64,000 bases of DNA from Thereva unica (taxonomy: Eukaryota; Arthropoda; Insecta; Diptera; Therevidae). The notes below the pieces were generated by a model. The model saw only the letters and a program-made list of their open reading frames with translations. It ran no database searches and was not told the origin of the DNA. Below, in pieces: positions 21,440 through 33,100 of this stretch. Where the stretch lies: assembly GCA_949987705.1 (NCBI GenBank), contig OX465281.1, positions 5,124,001 to 5,188,000 on the forward strand, read 5' to 3'. A program made the position numbers and the translations under genes. Within the stretch, counting starts at the first letter, position 1, and every line of letters starts with the position of its first letter.

Positions 21440-23325
21440 CTGAGCCACAGTGGCAGTGTGGTAAATCTTTCTCAGCCCAGCTGAGAAGTGCGCCTTCTGT
21501 ATTAGAAGGAAAACTCTATTATTTAGAGTAGCTCCAAAGAACAAAGTCTACTTTTGTTATATCGCACCATCTCGATGGCCAATTGAAGCCTCCATTTAGA
21601 GAAATCACATGTGTAGGGAAATTGTTCCTACAATAGAGCCATTGTTTCTCACACTGTGTGGCAAGTGCTGAAAATAATCGTCGTCCACATCAATATCAGG
21701 CCAAAAAAAATCAGTGAGCATAATTCGGCGACGCAATCACAATCACTGCTACGGTCGAACCAGCAGTATTTTCCAAAAAAGTATTACTACCCCAGGCTAA
21801 AATACGCACCAAGCTGTCAGTTATGGTTGGAGAAGCTTTTCAACTGTGTATTTCTCTTGTATTTTCAGAGCACCCGGTGCGACACTCACAATAATTTTGT
21901 TTAAAAAATCATAATCTTGCTTAAGCATTTCCACCATTCAATCGGTGAGTAAGTATCATTCATATATCAGAAAATCTCCTAGTTTTTACTTGTCAAATAT
22001 CATCGTAATGACAGTTGTGTATTAATAGTTCAAAAATGGCGCCAAATTTAAAATGACACCTCTTATTGAAACACCTCTTACAAGGATAAACTACATGGTA
22101 TAAAAGCACCAAAATATGTTAAAAAAAACTCCTTCACTTAAAAAAATCAACACCACAAACAAAGTTATTCCACAATTCCTCAATTAATGCAAAAGACATT
22201 CCAAAATCCTTTTACTGCTTCATTTTCTACAACAGCTCAAAAGATACAAAAACAAAATTCCACTGTCTCCACCGATGAATTAATTACTTAAACAAATATT
22301 AAATTATACTTGACATTTGCCACAAACAGTAATAAATAAAATTCCAATTTCAATATTGTATGCATAAACAACTCGATTCTAAGCCACTAAGAATTTTCCG
22401 CCTTACATGCCCCATAGATCATCCTCCAAAAGCTAATTATCGTGTGAATATATTTTGCATGTAACTTTGTCGCAACACAGATGCAAAAAAACAACCCATT
22501 CACAATAAAACCAATAATCGAGCAATTAATTACGGAGTATGGCAAGGCCAATCTAAATTGCCACTTTCACTGTGCATCGTTCTAGTCAATCAGTCCAGTC
22601 ATTGGTCTCGGTGGATCAATTCTCTCAATCAACTGCCGAAATTTTTGGAATGAGTTGAGCAACAATGAAGAACGCCAAGTAAAGAAAAAAAGTGCAGCAT
22701 CATAATCTTCCCACAAGAAGAGGAACGCATTAACCTGCAAGATCGGACGTCGTATGGACGGAAAAAAACCAAAATAATAATAAGAAATTGTTTGGCCCGT
22801 CGTAAGAAGTCTTCAAGTGCCGAATGGTATTAAGTAATCCCCATGCGCTAGCATTCAGAAGACGTAAGAGCGTAAAGGCCAAGTACTGGCATAACATCTA
22901 TAACAAGGAGATTGCACCAATCGAGATCAAAATATCAGTCAGAAAGAAGAAGAAGAAGCGCGGATGGAGATGAAGATGGAGACGCGAAGACATAGAGGAA
23001 GACATAGCCGAAGATATATAGGAGTTGGAGCGCGCAGCAAAAGGTTTTCTCGCGATTTTCCCCGAGCACATAGTCTCAACATTGAAGCATTGTTCAATGC
23101 TGTGGCGGCTGACGTTCACCTGGATCGTTGTTGCCCACCGTTGATTCACTTTGGCGCATAATGGTGCCCCAATGATCTTGCAGCGCACGGAACTCGGTGT
23201 ACGATCATCCTCTCCCATGCGGCCTAGAGGTTTGAATGAAGATGCGGCCCCCACCGTCGATCGGTGGTGATCCGGTAGAGTCTTCATTGTTGTTTATATT
23301 CGCACTGCGGTTCTATGTTGGATTT
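21440..23325. other. No gene recognised; upstream flank of the cuticular gene
   Basis: AT-rich, apparently single-copy sequence. No transposon end was seen. The open frames near 22898-23287 are shadows of GAA/CTT-rich sequence. Confidence 0.3.
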
Positions 23326-23360
23326 TTTCTTCTTCTTCTTCTTCTTCTTCATCTTCTTCC
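23326..23360 (+). repeat. (CTT)n microsatellite
   Basis: A nearly perfect CTT run interrupted once by CAT. A complementary GAA run lies at about 22943-22958. Confidence 0.85.
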
Positions 23361-23661
23361 ATTCCGCATCTTAGAGATACCACGGTGTCACCAACACACA
23401 CACTTCGACTGTGCACTATAGCGCTCCTCACCTGATCGTCGGTCGACTGGCATTGTGATCCGTAGCGCTGTGCATCTTGAGAATGGTTACCGCCGCGTAA
23501 TGTACCTGCTTAGAGCTTATTACCGCTCGCTACCTTTCATAATTATGTTGGTATGTATTGTACACTCATCTGGGATGTCCCTCTCTCCCATGCTGGGGAG
23601 ACACACGGCAGCATGGATTTCGGTTCAGTACAGATTCTATGGATCCATCACCATATGCATG

Positions 23662-23748
23662 TATAAATAGAGCCAGCAAAGAAGAGATCTAACTTTGATA
23701 TAAAAAGAGTCTCCAATCGATGCAATCCTTTATTTATCCCGAGTCAGT
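23662..23748 (+). promoter_or_regulatory. Candidate core promoter of the cuticular-protein gene
   Basis: TATAAATAG is at 23662-23670 and a second TATA-like string, TATAAAAAG, at 23699-23707. An arthropod initiator match (TCAGT) lies at 23744-23748. The spacing of each TATA to TCAGT is longer than the usual 30 bases or so, so the true start is not fixed. The start codon is about 400 bases downstream, which would imply a long 5' leader. Confidence 0.3.
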
Positions 23749-24152
23749 GTCATTGGCAACACTATACCCAAGAACGTGAAACGCATTTGTAACGCGATAT
23801 CCGAGTGTCATAACAAAATCATTATAGGACGAATAGATAGATTGAAATCAGTGAGACAGTGTGTATTAGCCGCCGCACGTCCTTCCTTACACACGGCAAG
23901 CAAGGACCCAAACAAAGTGAATTTGTTGTATAGTTACCATAGTGCTGAGGTGTGCTGTTTTGTGCCAAACTAACAAAAGAATTTCACTCAAGTGCCCCCC
24001 CTCAAAGTATAAAAGAAAATTGTGTACCACATAAGGGATATCCTTAAAACCTTGAAAGATTAAGGGGATTTCGGTTAAGTGGAAGTGTCAAAGGAAAAGC
24101 CAGGACAAATATCACAGAGCAGAGCAACGACGAGGACCGACCAACGGCAAAT

Positions 24153-24182
24153 ATGATGTCCTTAAAATTGATTGCCTTCACT
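24153..24182 (+). CDS. Exon 1 (coding part) of the cuticular-protein gene
   Basis: ATGATGTCC... encodes the first ten residues of the signal peptide and ends at the strong donor GTAAGTACC (24183). Together with exon 2 it forms the hydrophobic signal peptide, which supports the long-range join. Confidence 0.8.
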
Positions 24183-27100
24183 GTAAGTACCCACCACACT
24201 ACCATCCAGGTCCCCCCCCCCCTTCTCCACCCGCTTGTACAAGTAGTGTATATCTACTCCATCCAGATGAATCCTTACTGCCCCTTGAAGGGCTCAACTC
24301 TGGATAATGCTCGGCATGCTTTATGCCCCTCTGCTGTACATTGGGCTGCTGTTCACTGCTCCTGTCTTGAATCTGTCCTCCGTCAAGATGGGATTGTGAC
24401 TTACGACAATGCTATAAAGATCAGGGACAAGAATATCCTGTCCTGAATAAGACAGTCCCAGTGCCTTTGCACGCTGCTGGATCTCCTTCTTCTACTACTA
24501 CCCCCACCCCCTAAGCATTGGAATTTATCTTGTTCATAATTCGCGACTTCTGTGAATCTCTGTCTATGCCAGGAAGGGCCTTAAATTCGATGCAGGGCGG
24601 ACGGCCCCCCGGTAAGGGAAACCTGCATCATCTACACCCGCACACACACCCAAAAAAAATATTATATTCAGCAGTTCGCCACTCCTGTCGCCGTGCCATG
24701 CCACCACCACCCTCCAGCGGTTTGTTGTCATATGTGGCAATTTTTAGGGAATTTCCATATTTTTAGGGGACATCTATTGACGGTAAGTGCCCTCTTCAGT
24801 CGCTCTAGGCTGGGAATCCTCGATTATGTTTGCTTTCACACGTTTTCAACATATTTGCCAGCCAACGGGGCTCCGGGGCTGTGCACAGGCACACCACCAG
24901 AAATCGCGTCGCTATCTTCGAAACATACAGATTCACTGAGCGATTTGTTTTGAGAACGAGAGCGGAGCAGTCGGAGGGCGGCTGGTGTTGGTGCGGTCCC
25001 CTGGCCGGGATTGAAGGATGTGTCGGGAATATATACCCTCTATAAGAAGCAGCAGGCTCGTCCTTTTTCGTATTTCGTGAATGTTTGTTTAGTTTTGCCA
25101 GAATTGAGTACGCACACAGAAAGGACACGTGACATAAATTTTGAGTATCATTAAACCACCCCCCAGCGCACCAGCCAACCAACCAACCCACCCCTCCCAC
25201 ACCACCCTTCCAGCAAGGACACATAATCGAAGTTTATTGTCTGATTCAACAAAACATTTGAAATCTCTTCAGTCCTGATGGGGCTTGGCCCAACCCTCCC
25301 GGAGGCTTTGATGGATTACGGGAATCAAATGAAGTGTCAGATGCCAAAATTGAGGTTATTAGTTTTTTTTGGTTTGGTTTGGGATTCGGCTTTTCTATCA
25401 GTGTGAGAGAATCTTAAGGATGCCTGAAGTGCGATGTTGATGATGATGGTGATGGCGGCTGCAAAGGTAGGGGTTGAAAAATTTTCTTTGAATAGCTTTT
25501 CCATAAAAGGGGGAATTGTACAAGGTTTTCGTTTTAGCGATGCTACTGGTTAAATTAAAAAAAATAAATAGGAACGGGTTTCTGCTTCTGAAGGCAAGTG
25601 TTCGTAGGGGTGGAGTCCTTATTGCAATACTTGATGAAGGAAATGAGATGGTACTCGTGAAATCCCTTCCTATATGTCATAATTATATTTTTTCAAGCCC
25701 CAAGAAGTATTAATATTAAAAAAAAACATAAACAAAGCAAATCAGACAATTTTCCCGATGGAGATTTTAAAATCTCCACTTAAATTTCTGATGGAGATTT
25801 TAAAATCTCCACTTAAATTTTCGTGCTAAAACCAAACTAACACAAAATAGAATTAAAAAAAATTATTTTTTGTATAAAAACATTATTAAATCCTAAATTT
25901 AACTCAATTCGTGAATATTCTAGTGTTAACTTGCAGTAAAAGTATATGCGTTTCAAAGTGATACCTTGACAACCTTGGTTGGTGCATTTTCGTTTACTTA
26001 ATTGAGGTCGTATAGGTCGAACTATAGTGGCGATGTTTGCACCTCTTGTGTTTTCTATGCTATTTTATCGCAAAGTGATGTCGTGGTGTTGATGGTGATG
26101 TTAATAAACTTGTTGTTATTAAAATTAAATAATATTTTCATAAATTTATCCTTGATCGTTTCAACAAGAAAATATAAGCTGATTGGTTTGAACCGGTCTA
26201 GTAGACGTAATTATCGAATAAGTGACCTTTCTTTCGTTTTAATAATGTAAATATTGTTTGGGTGTCTCACGAATTTGGAATTATCTACGAAGGTGTTTTT
26301 TGGCCTCTGTTTTGTTTCATGATCAAATTTCTTTCATATTATCTTTACAAATATAGCCTTTATTGGAAAGTTCGTTTTGGTGAAATTTTGAGAAGCGTTT
26401 AACTGATATGAGTTCATCCCAAATGTGTCTATGTTATTTTTGTGTAATGCAATACTCATTTTTATAGGATTTCGATTTGGGAAAAGGTTCTTAGTGCTTT
26501 TTAGTACAATTTAATGGTTTTCTAGTAGAGTAAACATGCATTTATTTAAATTCTTACCCGTATTCTAAAAGCAGTCACAAGTCACAACGCAATCACAAGT
26601 GAGGCATTTTGATATTCTCATTTTACAATCAATATTTACACAACCCACAAAAGGGTGCTTAGAATACCAAAACAGCTGATAGTCTTAAAAATCACTAACA
26701 AGGACGAGTCTCGAAATCTTGTGATTCATGACTAGTCACAATTTATAAAAGGGGGCAAATATGCCCTATATAGGCAAGGTTTCGGTAATTTTTGGGTAGA
26801 TCTGTGGTTTCTGGTTAAAAAAAACTGATCAAGAAGCGGAACACGTGATAGTCGGAGAATGCTTTGTGTGGACTATACGGTAGATGGATCAAAACTTACC
26901 AAACAAACTCTCACAATATTTGAGGGGTTATTAAAGAACTGTGTGGCGAGACATTGTTGTGAAGACAACACCGTTCCTATTATTGATTGGCCGTTTTCTT
27001 CCTTAACCTGGCGTAATATCTCTAGATTTTCACACTAGAATTGAGAATCATCGCCACTACTGAAATGCCTATCTTGCTGGACTTAAGAATTTCATCAGCT

Positions 27101-30100
27101 TTTTCAGTGATTAGGCGACAAGAGCGAGGCTTGCTTTTCACATTGAAATTATCACAGCGAAAACGAGTAAAGCATTTACGCGCAGCATATTTTAATAGAG
27201 TGCCTTGTATTTTGTTGAAATCTGCGTGGTTTATGAGCCAGGTCTCACTGAATCTTTACCCCACCACAAGAATGTGTAGCATTCTTATCAAAGTTGTATC
27301 ACTATTACAATAGTAACTATTCCACCAAAATTGTCGCCCTCCAAGATTTTTCCCACATCACAAAACTAGCCCACTCGGCCTGCAATTTCTTTTCCACGCA
27401 CACTAACGTCTAAAAGTTCGTTTATAATTAGAACAATTTGACTGTGGAACAATCTTCCACATTCTATTTTTCCGGACTCGTACAACATCCAAGAGATCAA
27501 GCGTCAAGTTCATCGCCTTGTGCTTCTAAAGCCCATATTGAGCCTTTCCCCCAAAAAGATTTCTGGCTTGTTTGGAGTTAATCGTACCTTCATCTTCTTC
27601 ATCAATTGTTCCTATAATTGTACTTTCATCTGCTATTACTGACTCCTTTCGACTTGTAGGAAATAACTCCCATCGACTTGTAGGAAATAATTTTTGGAAA
27701 CCTTATGTAATTCTTCAAATATGCATTGCATACGTTATCGTAATATTCTTCACATAAGTAGATGGTAGTTAGGCATGTGGAGGTAGCAGGCCATCCAAGA
27801 ACCGAGCTCGAGTATATAATTCGCGCTGAAAGGGCACCTTGGTCTGTTGGAATGACTTTAGATCCATATTTTTGCATTATCCAGAAAACTAAAATCACAT
27901 CTCATATTCTAAACATACAAATGCACGATGTCTCGATCCTAGACCGAGATGGGAAGCTGCCAAAAAAGTAGTCATGGCATTGGTGAGATCTTGCTTCGCC
28001 ATACATGGTTGGTCGATTGGTTGAAACGGCGAGGTCCACATACTCTGTGCTGATCTCCAATTAGCACATTAACGCCGTTTTAATACCACTCATTCTGACG
28101 ACCACCAGGCTTGTTTCGGTTTTTAGATCGAAGCATAATAGAACTGTGTAGCATTCATGAGGCTCAGTTGCTAGATCTTTAAGCTCGTTTAGTATGGGGC
28201 TACCAAATGAACTGTGCGTGGCCCTTGCTGGTTCTGGAGATTTGCGTGCGAAGTGTTCACTAGTTTCTTTTCCTTTTGGGATCCTTGCAATTAAGGCATG
28301 ATATGTTGAATAGGATGCCCATACATGGCCTTTTGCAAGTGCCGGAGATCGTTAAGCAGTTTGGTCTACTAGCCAGCGGACCTTGTGTGGCTTCAAATCC
28401 CATCTTTCACCGAAAGTCTGCTTGGTGGCATAGATAGATATGCATCTTCTCCTTCGGACCTCAGGGTTGGCTTCAAAATAAATCTCAAGTATTCAAAACG
28501 GATCAGGCTAGACTCAGTACTCGATCATTAACTGTAGGTACCCGAAATGGAAGATTTTTTCCTATTGGTGATAGGGATCAGTGCAATATTTTCCAAATTA
28601 ACGGATAGCCTACACTAGTTGAACCACTGGATAATTTTTCCAAGAGCTATCTCCATAAGTTCATTGATTTTGAAAAAACCGATTCTGTATTCTATGTTCC
28701 CATGTCATGAGCGTAGACGCAGGGCCGGCGTTTGGCTTTTTGGCGCCCGGTGCAGTATGCCATATTGCGCCCTCATCAGCTGTTCATTTTTTGATCGCTG
28801 TGAAGTTCAATGGAAAAAGACACAAACACTCTGCAGAGTTCCTTTAATATATGAAAATGAAGGCACGGAAACACTTTCTCACTATTTTTCTTTTATTGCG
28901 CCCGGTGCAAAACACCAATTGCTCCTATGAAAGCACCGCTCTTGCCTTTTTCCGCGACCTTGCTTTCGTACTGAGTTCGCTTGCGCTTTTGCTTCGCAAA
29001 ACTCTCTCGCTAATGCTGTTTAACGCTCCAGGATATTTTCCGGTGTTAGTTGCACAGGTCACCATAACAGCCTTCCGGGACATAGAAGGCGCTTGCAACA
29101 ACTTCAGAATTGAGGCGATCCAGGTGCTTCTCGCCGAAAATCTTAATTTTTTAAATTGCGCCCGGTGGAAGTGCACCATTGGCACCTATGAAAGCGCCGC
29201 CCATGCGTAGACGAACACGACTATTATCCATAACTATAACCCTAAGCAAGAGGCTCCCTAGATGTGCCAATAAAGAACGTCTTTATCACTTTGCAAATGC
29301 CTAAACTGATATGGTAGATTCTAATTTTCAGTATACGAAGAGTCTACTGACTAATTCCGTTGTAGGTCTCGAATTCCGCCTCCAGGGTCCGCGTAGTACT
29401 GATGTAGGAAAAATTGTTAAAAAGTTTTGGAAGTATAGGCTTAGTTGCGTACGCAGGCCTTCAGGACAAACGACAATATGAGGTATTACTTACGGGCCTA
29501 TCTACCTCCGCAGTGAAGATCAGGAACGCCTTAGCGGGCACTGCGACCTATTTTATTTGGTGTACAGTACTAAATGAAGATTTCTTTGACCCTTCTTCGT
29601 AGTGATGGGAAATAAGTTGCAAAAGCCAGATATATTATAATATATAGAGACTTAATCTGAGGTCCACATTTGCGCAAACAAAACTCAAGTTGTGCCTATT
29701 ACTGACTACTGTTTTACGTAAAGGTCTTCAAGCACACTGTCAAACCAATTCCCCTAATTACTATTGTTGTTTTTTTTTTTTTTTTTTTTTTAATTAAAAA
29801 TAATCAAAACATTCAAATTTTCTGTCCCGTCTGTACTTGCATAAACATCATATTGCCCATTATCTTGTTCCTGTCACAAGCAAAAAACTTACACCGAGCA
29901 TGAGAGTATTTTCCGTACCTGAGAATACCTGTGAAACTGTGCGAAACAAAACAATAACCATTAAGTATCTTGGTTCATTTTGCACAGTCAACGTAACACT
30001 TACCACTTACAAAAAGACGAATAAATTGTTTCCCTTTATCACGCCAAGCACAAGCCAAGTCCCAGACTACGCAAAATTTAATTCACCTGCAGCCAGCAGC

Positions 30101-33100
30101 CGGCAACATGAATCGTGAAGGCAGGTAACGCGAATGTAGGTTAGTTGCACGCATCTACACGTAATTACACCTGGGATTAGGGAGAAGATTTCAAACAAAT
30201 CTCGTTTTTTTTTCTTTTTGGCAGTTTCCGGGCATAGTGCGTTCAACAAAGGTTTTACGAGGCCTTTAAGATCGTGCAGCATCTGTCATTGGAGCAGCCA
30301 AAGGTAGCATGAGGTAGCCAGGCAGGTACACGACTATGCCATGTCAGAAGAAGGTTCCGTCTTCATCAAAAGTCTATCAAGCGGGCTCCTGTTGGGGCGA
30401 GATGATGCGTGTAAACAATTGTTGCAAAACACCAGAGCCCCGGCAGTCGCTTGTTGTACGAGCGAGGCTTTAATTATTCGACAGGTAATATGTCCGTCCA
30501 TCTGCTGTGCATTAGCGCATCGCGCAGAGATTCTTCCTGCTTTGGTCGTGCGCCGACGGTGATATTATCTGTATTTTCGCTGCATGTGCGAGATTATGCG
30601 AATGTCATTGGCATGGCGATTGGTGTAATGTAGTAGGTGTTCACGGTCAACCTGATCACTTCGGACAGAGAGCCTACGGTGACGTCTTGATTCTAGAAAA
30701 TATAGACACCGGTCGATTGATGGTCAGATGCCGCAACTGGATATCTACATATGAATGCGCAATTGACTTAGAGATGAGCTAGATGCAATTTATTCTGATG
30801 TTATGCGAAGATAATGAAGCGATTTCTGAATAAGATTGCCGTCGTTTATCGAGAATCCTCTTCGGACGCATAAATCAAAGCGCGGTCAGGAAATGAGTGA
30901 TTTTAATCGATTAAGTATCAATAAATATTGTTAATGTGCACATTTTGTTATACAATTCATGGCAACGTTTTGTAGTTAGGTTAGTATTGAATATACTCGA
31001 TGGTTTCTGCTTAATTTACTACTAAGTTTATGGAAATTGAAAACAGACCACAAACAACAAAGCCAACGAACAAGAATGCATTGAATGAAGAAGAACCGAA
31101 GTGAACGAAAGAAAACGACGAACGATCACCACCATTGTGTTTTTTTGCGGGCGATCTTTCATAGTCAAGCCGAGATCGAGTTTTATTCAGGAATTCATTA
31201 AATTGTTTTGACGTAACGAGCAGCTGTACATTGCAATGTTAGTGAGTCAACTAAGCGAAATTGTTCATATCTACAGAACAGACCAATTTCTCGATGTGTT
31301 TCAATGATACACTAAAGGTTCGTTGGCTGGTTGAAAAGTTCGCGGAGTGATATCCAGAGTAATCAAATCCAATCCAGATTCAATCCAATCCAGATCCAAT
31401 CCAATCTAGATCCAATCCAATCCAGAATAATCAAATATGTCATAATTAGCTTTAACCTACTCAAAAATAGTATTAGGGTTGCTCAGACGTGTAATCGTCA
31501 ACCCAGTTACCCGGCCAACTAGCTCGATCACTTTCCGCATAGGCGATATTGTAACCTATGACGAAACCCCCAACGTGAGATTATTAATAGTTCAACACTA
31601 TTGCCAATTACCCATCTAGAATGGTTTTGAGAAGGTACTAAGTCAACGATCGTTCAAACCATACAAGTCCCCTGGAGCAGACGGAATCTATCCCATTCTG
31701 CTTCAGGAGGGCTGCGACCTAGTCACTCCCTTATTATGCAAAATATTTAGGGCTTCCTTCGCACATAGCTACATCCCATCTGTCTGGAGGAACGTCAACA
31801 TAACATTTATACCTAAACCAGGGAGTTTGGAGCACTTTCTGCAACTGGATTGACTCTATGCTGAGAACTCGCCAACTAATGGTCTGTCATGTTGAGGGGT
31901 CTCTGGAGGGCACTATAGCAAAAGGCTGCCCACAGGAAGGAGTTTTATCTCCACTACTCTGGTGCCTTCTTGTAGATGAACTCCTAGAGCTGCTCAACAG
32001 CCGAAACTTTTTCGCCCAAGGTTACGCTGATCCAAGGTTTCGCTGACCCAAGGTTACGCTATGATGTCGTCATAGTAGTTTCATGTGAAAATGAAGGAGC
32101 CATGTCAAGGCGTCTGCAGCAGGCACTATATCTGGTCTCTAGCTGGTGCGAGAGCGTAGGACTAAAAGTCATTCCCGACAAAACGATTCTGGTTCCTTTC
32201 TCTAGGAAACGATCACTTTTTGGAACCGATACTCGCAGGCAGAACTATAGGCTTTTCACAACAAGCCAAATATTTAGAAGTGACGCTAGATGCCAAGCTC
32301 AACTGGATCCAGTACATTGACACTCTGATGAGTAGAACGCGCAGATCCCTGTGGGCATTAGAGCTTGTGGGACTTGCAACCGAAAACCATGGATATACAC
32401 CACCATCATTAAGCCCATGATAACTTATGGAGCTTTAGTTTGGTGGCACAGAACGACGCTTAAGAGTTTCATGACCAATTTAAGCAAACTTCAAAGAATG
32501 GCCTGCCTCTCCATAACTGGAGCCATCCGCACTTCCCCGACGGCAGTGCTGGAGACTCTCCTCAATCTGGTACGCCTCCACCTTGAGGTAGAGAAGTCCG
32601 CCATAAACGCGGCGCTGCGGCTGAAAGCGAATGATCACTTGGGTGCTGGTCTTGGGCGAGGACATTCTAATATAACCAACATGATAGAAGAGATTGTGGA
32701 AGCAGGGATGCTATCGGATTGCATGCCCTTTAGAATCTCAAAATTTGAGCGACCTTCTGTGAACATACAGGATAGGCTAATCTGGACTTTTCCTAAAGTA
32801 TTACCGGGCGGACTAGCTCTAAAACAGAGACAGGTGTGGATGCCGGAATCTGGAGTGAAAGCCCTAGATTCAGCAGGGCGATAAGCCTAGGCACTCTAGC
32901 GACTGTCTTTCAAGCAAAGGTGTACGCTATTCTGGCATGCACTCATGAGAACTTAAGAAAGGCTTACCATAAAAAACGGATTTTTATCTTCTTTGATAGC
33001 CAAGCGGCATTTAGGGCGATAAGATCCCGTAAGACCAAGTCGAAATTAGTTTGGGACTGCCAACGTGCTCTTGATGAGTTGGGCGTTCTCAATCAAGTTA

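Noticed and set aside
22898..23287. 129-codon minus-strand frame
   Set aside because: Shadow of the GAA/CTT simple repeat region; no recognisable family.
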